Positions 43,126 to 52,700 of a DNA stretch of 64,000 nt are shown in pieces. Source of the DNA: Streptosporangium becharense (lineage in GTDB: Bacteria; Actinomycetota; Actinomycetes; Streptosporangiales; Streptosporangiaceae). Both the position numbers and the translations under genes were made by a program. The notes below the pieces were generated by a model. The model saw nothing but the letters and a program-made list of their open reading frames with translations, had not been told where the DNA came from and did not search any database. Location of the stretch: assembly GCF_014204985.1 (NCBI RefSeq), contig NZ_JACHMP010000001.1, positions 6,758,001 through 6,822,000 of the forward strand. Direction: 5' to 3'. Position 1 is the first letter of the stretch, and every line of letters starts with the position of its first letter.

Positions 43126-44094
43126 TCAGGGGGCGGCGCCGATGGAACCCATGAGCATGGGCAGCGCGCGTTCGAGGCCGCGACGCCAGTAGGGCCAGGT
43201 GTGGGTGCCGGGGCCGTAGAGGTCGGCCGTCACCTCGACACCGTTCGCCAGGGCACGCTCGGTGAAGGTGCGGGTCTGGCGGAACAGGGTGGCCTCACCG
43301 TCGTCCCGCGCGGCGGCCGGGACGTCCAGCGGGCCGGGGGAGCCGTCGCCGCTGGAGACGAAGAGCCGCACCCCGCGCAGGCTGCCGGTCAGGTCGGCGG
43401 GGTTGTGCGCCGCCCAGGCGGGATCCCGGGGGGCGCCCCAGAGCTTGGCGGGACTCTCACCGTGGCGTTCGAGGAGCCGGCTGACGGTCTCGCCGTCGCG
43501 GGTGTCCAGCACTCCGGAGAAGGAGGCCGCGGCCTGGAACATGCCCGGGTGACGGGCGGCGTACGACATCGCGCCGAACCCGCCCATGGACAGTCCGGCC
43601 ACCGCCCGGCGTTCGCCCGCGCCGTACTCGCTCTCCAGGATCTGCCGGATCTCGATCAGGTGGAAGGTCTCCCAGCCCGGCCCGTCACGCCAGTCGGAGT
43701 AGAAGCCGACGGCGCCGCCCTCGGGGACGACCACCAGCGCACGGTACCCGGCGGTGAGCCGCGCGGCCTCGCCGTCGGTGATCCAGCTGTCGTACTCGGC
43801 CTGGCAGCAGCCGTTGAGCAGGTAGAGCACCGGCCACGGGCCCGAGCCCGGCTTCCAGCCCGCGGGCAGCAGGACCCGGACCATGCCGTCGCGGCCGAGA
43901 GCGGCGGAGTCGACGGTGAGCTCGTGGTCGCGCTCACCCAGCCTGTTCACCCGGAAGTCGGGGATCTCCGTCGCCGTCGCCCCGTACCCGCCGGTGTCGT
44001 CGGCGGTGAACGGCGTCAGCAACGCCAGCAGTACCGCTGTCACCGCGAGAGCGGACAGCAGCAGGACTCCCAGGCGTACGAGGGTGCGTTTCAC
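43126..44094 (-). CDS. Exported esterase (esterase D/antigen 85-like fold)
   Basis: A 322-residue alpha/beta hydrolase. Residues about 6-26 are a hydrophobic signal anchor or signal peptide. The nucleophile elbow is AGLSMGG (Ser169); GTHTWPYW near the C-terminus carries the probable catalytic His. LYLLNGCCQAEYDSW, with a Cys pair, resembles the substrate-side loop of antigen 85-type and S-formylglutathione-hydrolase-like esterases. Mycolyl transfer is unlikely unless the organism makes mycolates. GTG 44094 has GGAGAG about 8-9 nt upstream. Acting outside the membrane, it could deacylate or acylate the surface glycan encoded next to it. Confidence 0.82.
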   Translation of the reverse strand: MKRTLVRLGVLLLSALAVTAVLLALLTPFTADDTGGYGATATEIPDFRVNRLGERDHELTVDSAALGRDGMVRVLLPAGWKPGSGPWPVLYLLNGCCQAEYDSWITDGEAARLTAGYRALVVVPEGGAVGFYSDWRDGPGWETFHLIEIRQILESEYGAGERRAVAGLSMGGFGAMSYAARHPGMFQAAASFSGVLDTRDGETVSRLLERHGESPAKLWGAPRDPAWAAHNPADLTGSLRGVRLFVSSGDGSPGPLDVPAAARDDGEATLFRQTRTFTERALANGVEVTADLYGPGTHTWPYWRRGLERALPMLMGSIGAAP

Positions 44095-44296
44095 AGGACG
44101 ATTCTCTCCCGTCACAGTGATCACTGGAAGCTCACATGCCGGGAGGGGGCCGAGGCGGACCGCAAGAGATGGGAAACCGATTACCCGTGCGGGGAGGTGC
44201 CGTCCGGGCATACCGGGGTACGCCGGTGCCATCGGCTGCCTCGTGGGCGGGCGTCCGGCCGTCTCGCGGCCGGGCAGGACGACGGGGGGAACGGCG

Positions 44297-44869
44297 ATGC
44301 GTGGGCTCGTATGGATGAAGGACGGGGGAGCCGAGTACGCGGAGGTGGAGCTCTCCGCCGATCTCGCCGCGGTCGGCGTGGCGATCGGGACGGACCCGGT
44401 GCCCTACCGGCTGGAGTACACCCTGCGGACCTTCCCCGGATACATGACCGAGCTGCTCTCCGTACGGGTCCACGGCGCGGGCTGGCAGCGGGCGATCGAC
44501 CTGCGCCGGTCCGCCCACGGCGCCTGGTCGTGCGAGACCAAGGCCGACGGGCACCTGGAGGGGCCCTTCCCCGGCGGGGACATGGGCGTCCTGAACGACG
44601 CCCTCGACTGCGACCTGGAGTTCTCGCCGCTGACGGACACCATGCCGGTGCTCCGCCACGACCTCGCCGCCCGCGAGGGGCGGATGGACTTCGTCATGGC
44701 GTTCGTCCAGGTGCCCCACCTGCACGTGGTCCGCCATCCCCGGCGGTACGCCCACCTCGGCCCCAACGCGGTCCGCTTCGAGAGCGAGGGCTCCGCGGCC
44801 GACCTCACCCTGGACGACGACGGGATCGTGGTCGACTACCCGGGCCTGGCGAAGCTGGTTCGCATGTGA
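44297..44869 (+). CDS. Putative glycolipid-binding family protein
   Basis: A 190-residue soluble protein matching the Glycolipid_bind family pattern: a repeated half-barrel with RLEYTLRTFPGYMTELLSVRV, CDLEFSPLTDTMPVLRHDL and the closing RFESEGSAADLTLDDDGIVVDYPGL. The family's biochemical role is poorly known; binding of glycolipids is proposed from the Pseudomonas member. No signal peptide. GGGGGAA precedes ATG 44297. It is divergent from the esterase gene, with about 200 bp between them. Confidence 0.8.
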   Translation: MRGLVWMKDGGAEYAEVELSADLAAVGVAIGTDPVPYRLEYTLRTFPGYMTELLSVRVHGAGWQRAIDLRRSAHGAWSCETKADGHLEGPFPGGDMGVLNDALDCDLEFSPLTDTMPVLRHDLAAREGRMDFVMAFVQVPHLHVVRHPRRYAHLGPNAVRFESEGSAADLTLDDDGIVVDYPGLAKLVRM

Positions 44870-45118
44870 CCGGCGGCCGGCCGCCGGTGGCGGGGCGTTC
44901 AGGGGGGACACACACCCAAGTCGGAGCGTTCGCCCGATTTGTCGCAATCCCGGGATGATGGCAGTCTCCTGCCTGGGGTCCCGGAGGGCAGGAGGGCAGG
45001 GGATCTCCGGGGGACCCTGGGTCACCCGCCAGGGGGATCCGGTCGGCTTCCCTTCCGGCATACGGTGGTCGCGTGCGCCGCCCGCCGGCCCACGCGACCA
45101 CGACTCGGGAGGAACACC

Positions 45119-47629
45119 ATGCCCGGTACGGCCCTGCGGCCGAGCGACCCGGCTCGCCTCGGCCCGTACACGCTTGACGCCAGGCTCGGTGAGGGCGGGC
45201 AGGGCACGGTCTACCTCGGCCGTGCCCCGGAGGGCGAGCGCGTCGCCGTCAAGATCCTGCACCCGAGGTTCGCCGCCGACCCGGCCGCGCGGCAGCGCTT
45301 CGAACGGGAGATCGCCGTCGCCCGGCAGATCGCCGAGTTCTGCACCGCCCGGGTGCTCGACGCGGGGGAGAGCGGCGGCCACCTCTACGTGGTCAGCGAG
45401 TTCATCGACGGGCCGTCGTTGCAGCAGGCCGTCGAGACCGAGGGGCCGCGCGACGGGACCACCCTGCAACGCATCGCGATCAGCACGGTCACCGCGCTCG
45501 TCGCGATCCACCAGGCCGGCATCGTGCACCGCGATTTCAAGCCGGCCAACGTGCTGCTCGGCTCCGGCGGGCCGCGCGTGATCGACTTCGGCATCTCCAA
45601 GGACCTGGACGCCGCGACCGCCAACACCAGCGCCATCGTCGGGACACCGACCTACATGTCGCCCGAGCAGATCCACGGCGAGCCCGCCGCCGCCCCCTCC
45701 GACATCTTCAGCTGGGCCGTGACGATGGTGTTCGCCGCCACCGGCAGGCCCGCGTTCGGCGACGACACCATCCCGGCGGTGCTGAACCGCGTCCTCACCG
45801 CCGAGCCCGACCTGTCGGGGGTGCCGGCGAGCCTCGTGCCGCTGTTGCGCGACTGCCTCGCCAAGGACGCCGCCGCCCGGCCGACGGCGTCCGAACTGAT
45901 GTTCCGGCTGATCGGTCAGTCCGCCCCCTCCGTTCCCAGCCCCTTCCACCAGCCCGGGACCGGGCGGGCACCCGAGAGGGTATGGGCACCCGACGCCGGG
46001 CGGCCCCGCGACTCCGGGCCCGCGTATCCCGCCCTCCCGCACGCCGCGGCGTCCGCCGGGACCCCGTCGTCCCCGGCGCCTCCGTCCGCGCCGGACACCG
46101 CGACCTGGTACGGGCAGCGCAGCCACGCCGCCGCCCCGGGCCTCCCATCCGGTCCGGCGGGTCACCACGTCCCGGGCCTCCCGTCCGGTCCGGCGGGTCA
46201 CGGATCCCCGGCCTTCCCCACAGGTCCGGCGGCCTCCACCTTCCCGCCCGTCCCGGGGACCTCCACCTTCCCCAGGGGCGCCGACCCGGGAGGGACGGAT
46301 CCGAGGGGGAGCGGCATGCCGGGCTTCTCACCGGGGCCGGACGACTCCACCTTCCCGGCCGGGCGACGGCCCCATGACACGGCTGTGACCGCGCGGGGCG
46401 GGGGCAGGACGCGTGCGTGGTGGATCGGGGCCGCCGCGGCGGTCTCCGCCGTCACGGTCGCCGCCGGCGCCTTCGCGTTCTCGCCGTTGCTGGCCGGTAC
46501 GGAAGGGCCCCCGCCCGCCGCGCTGACCGGCACCCCGGACGCCGGCGACCCCCCGGGGACCGGTGCCTCACAGGCGTCCGGCGACTCCCCGGCGTCCGGC
46601 GACTCCCCGTCCCCGGACGAGTCGCCGACCCCGGGAAACACCACCCCACCCACCCCGGCCGCCACGCCCACAGCCGTCACCGGAGACTGGAAGAGCGCGC
46701 CGGTCGGCGATCCACTGCGCGGACACCGCGACGAGGTGGCGGCGGTGAAGGTCGCCCAGGTCGACGGGCGGTCCGTCATCGTCTCGGGCGCCTACGACCG
46801 CACCGTCCGGCTGTGGGACCTGGAGAGCGGGAAGCCGCTGGCCACGCTCACCGGTCACACCAACTGGGTCCGCTCGATCGCGGTCACCGAGCTGAACGGC
46901 GTCGCGATCGCGATCTCCGGCGGCGACGACGGGACCATACGCGTGTGGGACCTCGCCGCCCGCAAGGCCGTGGGCGATCCCATCCGTACCGGCGCCGGGG
47001 TCTTCTCGCTCGACGTGGCCGTCCTCGACGGCGAGCCCGTCGTGGCGACCGGCGGGGACGACGGGTACGTGCGCGTGTGGAACCTGAGGACCGGTAAAGC
47101 CGTCGGCAAGGCCCGCAAGGTCTCCGCCGGAGCGGTGTTCGGGCTGGCCACCGCCGTCCACGACGGCGAGCCGGTCGCCTTCACCGGCGGGCAGGACGGC
47201 ATCGTGTACCGTCAGCCGCTGCGCGTGGGCGCCGAGGGCGAGATGATCCGCAACCAGACCGGCTACATCTCCGCCGTGACCACGGCCGAGCTGGACGGCA
47301 GGCTCGTGGTGCTGTCCGCCGGAGGCGAGCAGGAGATCTACATCGACGAGGCCAAGGGGGGCAACGAGGCCCGCCCGCCGATCCGCGACCACAGCAGCTG
47401 GATCTACTCCCTGGCCGTGGGCCGGGTGGGGTCGCTGACGGTCGTCGTCTCGGGCAGCAACGACTCCGACGCCCGGGTGTACGACCTCGACACCGGCAAG
47501 CCGACGGGGAAGCCGTTCAAGGGGCACGACCACAACGTCTTCGCGACCGCGGTGGCCGAGCGCGGGGGGCGTCCCGTCGCGATCACCGGTGGTGGCGACG
47601 ACACCGTCCGGATCTGGCGCCTGGGCTGA
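45119..47629 (+). CDS. Membrane Ser/Thr protein kinase with extracellular WD40-like propeller
   Basis: An 836-residue Hanks-type kinase. Kinase domain about residues 15-270: glycine loop LGEGGQGTVYLG, Lys45 in AVKIL, HRD at 137-139 (VHRDFKPAN) and DFG at 156-158. A Pro/Gly/Ser-rich linker with a 36-bp repeated segment (46138-46200) follows, then one transmembrane helix (WWIGAAAAVSAVTVAAGAFAF, about 436-457), a Pro/Ser/Thr stalk and about seven WD40-like blades ending in WDLESGK/VWDLAARK/VWNLRTGK-type strands. The propeller is thus outside the membrane and probably senses a ligand or wall component. GGGAGGAA lies before ATG 45119. Target proteins are unknown. Confidence 0.92.
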   Translation: MPGTALRPSDPARLGPYTLDARLGEGGQGTVYLGRAPEGERVAVKILHPRFAADPAARQRFEREIAVARQIAEFCTARVLDAGESGGHLYVVSEFIDGPSLQQAVETEGPRDGTTLQRIAISTVTALVAIHQAGIVHRDFKPANVLLGSGGPRVIDFGISKDLDAATANTSAIVGTPTYMSPEQIHGEPAAAPSDIFSWAVTMVFAATGRPAFGDDTIPAVLNRVLTAEPDLSGVPASLVPLLRDCLAKDAAARPTASELMFRLIGQSAPSVPSPFHQPGTGRAPERVWAPDAGRPRDSGPAYPALPHAAASAGTPSSPAPPSAPDTATWYGQRSHAAAPGLPSGPAGHHVPGLPSGPAGHGSPAFPTGPAASTFPPVPGTSTFPRGADPGGTDPRGSGMPGFSPGPDDSTFPAGRRPHDTAVTARGGGRTRAWWIGAAAAVSAVTVAAGAFAFSPLLAGTEGPPPAALTGTPDAGDPPGTGASQASGDSPASGDSPSPDESPTPGNTTPPTPAATPTAVTGDWKSAPVGDPLRGHRDEVAAVKVAQVDGRSVIVSGAYDRTVRLWDLESGKPLATLTGHTNWVRSIAVTELNGVAIAISGGDDGTIRVWDLAARKAVGDPIRTGAGVFSLDVAVLDGEPVVATGGDDGYVRVWNLRTGKAVGKARKVSAGAVFGLATAVHDGEPVAFTGGQDGIVYRQPLRVGAEGEMIRNQTGYISAVTTAELDGRLVVLSAGGEQEIYIDEAKGGNEARPPIRDHSSWIYSLAVGRVGSLTVVVSGSNDSDARVYDLDTGKPTGKPFKGHDHNVFATAVAERGGRPVAITGGGDDTVRIWRLG

Positions 47630-47779
47630 TCCGGGGCCGGCCCGTAGGGCGGGAGCACGGGGCACGGTGGCCGGCCCACGGGCACGGTGACCGGCCCGCC
47701 GACCGGCAGGACCGGTGCGACCGGCTCAAGGGCCGGTACGGGGACCGGCATGGTGATCGGCACGGTGATCGGTGCGCCG

Positions 47780-47809
47780 GACCGGCGCGGTCGGGTGACC
47801 GCGCCGGTC
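47780..47809. terminator. Bidirectional terminator
   Basis: GACCGGCGCGGTC (47780-47792) and GACCGCGCCGGTC (47797-47809) pair perfectly around GGGT, between the convergent kinase and amylase genes. Confidence 0.85.
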
Positions 47810-47825
47810 GGCGGGGTCGGCGGGA

Positions 47826-49544
47826 TCAGCGCCAGGTGTCGTCACGGGTGGTGGTGCCGCCGGAGGGGGTGGTGAAGGAGCGGTTGGGGTCGCTCTCCCA
47901 GGTCACCGAACCGTCCGGGTTCTTCTTGATGTACTTGTACTCGATCCTGGTGTTCGCCGGGAGAGCGGCCGTGGCCTTCCAGACCGGGTAGCCGGTCGAC
48001 GACAGCGCCACCGCCTTGGCCGGGTCCCAGCCGCCCAGTTCGGCGACGTTGCCCACGACGAAGACGTTCTGGCCGTAGTAGGTCGTCACAGTGGCGTTGA
48101 AGGAGGTGGCGACCTTGCCCGGGTTCACCGTCGGGGTGGGGCCGGGCCCGGCCCCGGTGTGGATGGCGATCGCGCCTCTGGCGGGGACGGTCACCGACGC
48201 CGAGCCGTTCGCGCCGACGGTCACCGAACCGCCGCCGGCGACGTTGGCGTAGGTTCCGGCGGGCAGGCCGGTGGCGAAGGTGCGGGTGACGCTGCCGCCC
48301 TCATTGTTGATCGCGACCCAGCCCTTGCCGCCGCGACTGAAGGCGATCAGGTTGTTGCCGTTGTCGTACCAGTTGCCGACCGGGGTGCCCGCGACGGCGC
48401 GGTTGAAGCCGACCATGCCGGTCATCTGCCGGTGGAAGCAGGTCCACCGGCCGTTGCCGCAGTCGGCGTCGGTGACGAAGCCGCCCCCTGCGGACGGCGG
48501 GCCGGCCTCCTTGTCGTTCCAGGTGAACCCGGAGTAGACCCGCGGGGTGCCGTACGGCCAGGCGAGCATGAAGACGTTGGCCAGTCTGTAGGCGTCGCCG
48601 TACTTGTAGTTGAGCGTGGAGCCGTTGCGCTCGGTGTCGTGGTTGTCGACGAAGACGACGGCCTTGTCACTGGGCACCGACAGGCCCCAGCTCTGGCCGA
48701 AGCTCGAAAGCCACTTGATCTGGCCGGTGAACTGCTCCTTCAGCTTGCGTCCGTACACGAACTCGTGCACGTCGCCGACGCCGGTGTACTGGCCGGGCTG
48801 GACCGCCTCGTCCTTGCCCTGGATGACCTCCTGGTGGATGTACGGCGAGCCCTTCAGCTTCGACCTGATCGCCGCCAGGTCACCGGGGTGGATGTGCTTG
48901 GCGGCGTCGACGCGGAAGCCGTCCACGCCGAGGTCGGTCAGCCTGTTGAGGTATCCGGCGATCTGGTCGCGGACGTACTCGGAGCCGGTGTTGAGGTCGG
49001 ACAGGCCGAGCAGTTCGCAGTTCTGCACCCGCCAGCCGTCGTTGACGTAGTCGGAGTCGTTGATCGTGCAGGTGGGGGAGTGGAAGTCGCCGGAGGAGTA
49101 GAGCCCGGGGTAGTCGTACTTGCCGAAGGTGTAGCCGCCGTAGCTGGTGCTGCCCTGCCCGGTCATGTGGTTGATGACCGCGTCGACGTGCACCTTGACG
49201 CCCGCGTCGTGGCAGGCCTTCACCATGTTCCTGAAGGCGTTCTCGTCGCCGAACTTGCTGGTGAGGGTGTAGCGGGCGGGCTGGTAGACGTCCCACCAGA
49301 CCGAGCCGCCCTTGGACATCGAGTCGGTCGGCGGGGAGACCTGGACCGCGCCGTACCCGGCCGGGCCGAGCACGTCGGTGCACTCCCTGGCGACGGAGTT
49401 CCAGTTCCAGTTCCACAGCTTGACGATCGGGCCGGGGTGGGGCGGCGCGGCCTGGGCGGGGGTGCCCAGCACGGCGGGTACGGCGACGGCGGCACCCGCC
49501 AGGGTGCTCAACACCGTCGCGACGATGAGTTTGTAGGGTCTCAT
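47826..49544 (-). CDS. Secreted alpha-amylase, GH13 with CBM20 starch-binding domain
   Basis: A 572-residue exported enzyme cutting alpha-1,4 bonds in starch. Signal peptide about residues 1-32 (AQAA/PP). The GH13 barrel has the nucleophile Asp213 in GFRVDAAKH, acid/base Glu239 in IHQEVIQ and Asp303 in VDNHDTERN; the order and the VKLWNWNWNSVARECT start fit the actinobacterial alpha-amylase subfamily. A Gly/Pro linker joins a C-terminal CBM20 (about residues 475-572: VTTYYGQNVFVVGNVAELGGWD...IEYKYIKK). It lies downstream of the pullulanase on the same strand with a terminator-like hairpin between, so it may have its own promoter. Confidence 0.95.
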   Translation of the reverse strand: MRPYKLIVATVLSTLAGAAVAVPAVLGTPAQAAPPHPGPIVKLWNWNWNSVARECTDVLGPAGYGAVQVSPPTDSMSKGGSVWWDVYQPARYTLTSKFGDENAFRNMVKACHDAGVKVHVDAVINHMTGQGSTSYGGYTFGKYDYPGLYSSGDFHSPTCTINDSDYVNDGWRVQNCELLGLSDLNTGSEYVRDQIAGYLNRLTDLGVDGFRVDAAKHIHPGDLAAIRSKLKGSPYIHQEVIQGKDEAVQPGQYTGVGDVHEFVYGRKLKEQFTGQIKWLSSFGQSWGLSVPSDKAVVFVDNHDTERNGSTLNYKYGDAYRLANVFMLAWPYGTPRVYSGFTWNDKEAGPPSAGGGFVTDADCGNGRWTCFHRQMTGMVGFNRAVAGTPVGNWYDNGNNLIAFSRGGKGWVAINNEGGSVTRTFATGLPAGTYANVAGGGSVTVGANGSASVTVPARGAIAIHTGAGPGPTPTVNPGKVATSFNATVTTYYGQNVFVVGNVAELGGWDPAKAVALSSTGYPVWKATAALPANTRIEYKYIKKNPDGSVTWESDPNRSFTTPSGGTTTRDDTWR

Positions 49545-49581
49545 GGGTGGGGGCCTCCAGGATCGATGGACGGGTTCCCTG

Positions 49582-49613
49582 GTCGGGCCGGGTGCTGCAA
49601 CACCCGGCCCGAC
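49582..49613 (-). terminator. Hairpin between pullulanase and amylase genes
   Basis: GTCGGGCCGGGTG (49582-49594) pairs with CACCCGGCCCGAC (49601-49613). It can end the pullulanase transcript; the 38 bp left before the amylase start are short for a promoter, so it may instead be a leader hairpin. Three GGGCCGACCGG repeats lie nearby at 49680-49740. Confidence 0.65.
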
Positions 49614-49768
49614 GGCATGCGAAAGGTCTTGCCCGGGACCGCTCGCGGCCTCCCGCGCGGGCCCCGTGGACCGCACGCGACGGGCCGACCGGACGGGCCG
49701 ACCGGGCGGACCTTCAGATGGGCCGACCGGACGGCGCCGCTGGAGGGTGCCGCCGGACGGGCCCGTGT

Positions 49769-52700
49769 CTAGGGCTGGACGAACACGGCGACCGTGCGGG
49801 CGGGGACCGTCAGGGTGCCGGTCGCGGGGTCGAAGGTCGACTGTTTCACGACCGCGTCGTCGCCGGTCGCCTGGACGGGATGGAGTGCCGCCCGGGTTCC
49901 CTTCAGCGCGGCGACGGTCTGCCGCTGAGCCTCGGGGGTCGCGTTGAGGACGACGGTGACCGACTTCCAGCGGGGGTCGATGCCCGAGGAGTCCAGGTGC
50001 ATGGTGACGACACCGGGGGTCTCCGCGGCGCCGGCGGCCGGGAAGGTCAGGCGCTTCTGCACCTCGGTGAGGGAGCCGAGGCCGAAGACCGGTGAGGAGG
50101 AGCGGATCGCGAGCAGTTCGCCGAAGCGGGCCCGCGCGGCGCCGATCGCCGCGCAGTCCGGCCGCAGCGCCGGGTCGGCGAGCAGCGGCCTGGCGTACGG
50201 CCACTTGTCCTCGTTGTCGGCCTTGGGGGGAAGCCCGGCGCCGAAGCCGTTGCCCGCCGAGCAGTCCCACAACAGCCGGTTGAACCAGTCCCCGGAGTCG
50301 TAGGAGTTGCGGTCGAGCGACTTGGAGCGCAGCCGCTCGCTGCCGGCGTGCACGAACGAGGTGCCCTGCGCCAGCACGGCCGTGGCCAGCGAGAGCGACT
50401 GCATGCGTACCCGGTCGGCCATGGTCGTGGCCTGCGGCAGCTTGTAGGCCAGCGCGTCGAACAGTGTCTCGTTGTCGTGGGCGTCGACGTAGGTGACGAC
50501 CTCGCCGGGTGCGGCGGCGTACCCGGCGGGCGAGCCGTTGTAGCTCACCTCCGAGCCCTTGACCCGTCTGCCGTCGGAGGCGGTGAAGGTGTAGTCGCGG
50601 AGGTTGCCGGCGAGCCCCAGCTTGATCAGGTCCTGGTAGCCGAGCAGGCGGGCCCGCTGCTCCTCGGCCGTGCCGTTGGCCGGCGACCCGTTGGGCGCCC
50701 CGGCCAGCCCGGAGCCGAAGCCCTGGATGCGGGGGTCGGCGTCGAACGGGCTGCCGCCGCGCACCGCGTCGCGCAGCCGGTCGCTGAAGGTGCCGATCCC
50801 GGTGCCGGCCATGTTGGCCTGGGTGGCCTGCTCGAAGCGGGCGCCGTCGGCGACCTCGCCGAAGTTCCAGCCCTCCCCGTACAGGATGATCGACTTTCCG
50901 TCGACGCCGTCCCGGGCGGGGGTGAGGGCGTCGAGGGCCTGGCGGACCGCGAGCATGTTGGCCTTGGGGTGGTGGCCCATCAGGTCGAACCGGAAGCCGT
51001 CGATCCTGTACTGCTTCGCCCAGGTGACGACGGAGTCGACGACGAGCCGGCCCATCATCGCGTGCTCGGGCGCGGTGTTGGCGCAGCAGGTGGAGGTGGC
51101 CACGGCGCCGTCGTCGAGCAGCCGGTGATAGTAGCCGGGCACGATCCGGTCGAGCACCGAGGTCGGGTCCTGCCCGGCGGCGTGGGTGTGGTTGTAGACC
51201 ACGTCCATCACCACCCGCAGCCCGGCCCCGTTCAGCGCGCCGACCATGCCGCGGAACTCCCTGATCCGGGCGGAGCCCTCCGGGTCGGAGGCGTAGGAGC
51301 CCTCGGGCACGGTGTAGTGCAGCGGGTCGTAGCCCCAGTTGAAGGAGTCGCGGGCGGCGGTCCGCGCCACGCACTCCTGCTGCCGCTCGGAGTCGGCGGG
51401 CATCGAGGCCAGGTCGCAGCCGGGTTCGGCGCGGTCCTCCCTGCGCTCGGGGACGGTCGCGATGTCGAAGACGGGCAGCAGGTGCACGTGGGTCAGCCCG
51501 TCCCGGGCGAGCGCGCGCAGCTCCTTCATCCCCGCGGAGTCGCCGGTGAACGCCGCGTACGTGCCGCGCCGTCCGGCCGGGACGGTCGCGTCGGAGGCGG
51601 AGAAGTCGCGCACGTGCAGTTCGTAGACCGACGCCTTCTCCTGGGGGACCGCCCGGGGCTTGGCCTGCGACGACCAGCCGTCCGGCCGCAGTTCCCGGTC
51701 GGACAGGTCGACCAGGTGGCTGCGGCCCGAGCCGGCGGCCAGCGACAGGCTGTAGGGGTCGGTCACCTCGTTGGTGACGATCTCGCCCGCGGCGGGGGAG
51801 TAGACCGTCACCAGGTAGGTGTAGTAACGCCCCTTCCAGTCCGGCCGGCCGCGTACCGACCAGACGCCGGTCTCGTCGTCGCGCCGCATCGCGTGGACGG
51901 TGCGGTTCCCGCCGGACGGGTCGCGGTAGAGCGCCAGCTCCACCGTGCGCGCGGTCGGCGCCCAGAGCGACAGCCGGGGGCCGCCGTGCCAGGACGGGCC
52001 GAGCTCGGCGGTCACCGCCCCGGCGTGGACGTCGTCGAGCACGCCGGGCGACTGCACGCCGGTCGCGGTGAGCAGCGTCCCGGAGGCGTCGCGCTCGACG
52101 GCCACGATCTGGCCGCGCAGCGCCTCGCGGACGAGGCGGGTGTCGCGCGGGTCGACGGTGAACGCGGCGTGCCCGGCCAGGTGCGGCCACTTCGCCTTCT
52201 GCGCCGCGGTGAGCTCGCCGGGCAGCAGGCGGATGACCTTGAAGGTGCCGGTCAGGTCGCCGCGGGCGTAGGCGATGTCACCCTTGGCGGAGAAGGCCAG
52301 CGAGTACGCCCGCGAGGGGGACGTCTCGACCTTCCAGGCGACCGTGGCGCGGTCGATCCAGTGCGCGGCGGACTTCGACAGGTCGGCGTCCGCGCCGCGT
52401 GCCGCGGGCTGGGGCAGCAGGTGGCCCGCGGTGGCCGCGATCCGCCAGATCTCGTGACCCGCGGTCGTCAGGTCGAGCGCCTGGTCGTCGGGCAGGTCCT
52501 TCTCGTCGCCCCGGTGGATGATGTAGCTCACGGTCTTGGCGTCCTCCTTCAGGGGGACGCGGAAGTACGCCCCGAAGGCGTCCTCGCCCGCGGGCCGGAG
52601 CGGGGTGGCCCATTCCGTCGGCTGGGCCACGTCGCCCCACAGGTGCAGTCCCCAGCCGTCGTAGTTCCCGTCCGGGCGGTGGTAACGCACGATCGCCACG

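Noticed and set aside
43126-44094. Mycolyltransferase (antigen 85)
   Set aside because: The fold is related, but nothing else in the window suggests mycolic acids and the active-site surroundings fit general esterases equally well.
49769-52190. Amylase gene extending through the upstream 2.6 kb as one 1454-residue protein
   Set aside because: The upstream part of that frame is Arg/Pro/Ala-rich shadow of the pullulanase gene. ATG 49544 gives a perfect signal peptide with GGAGG upstream.
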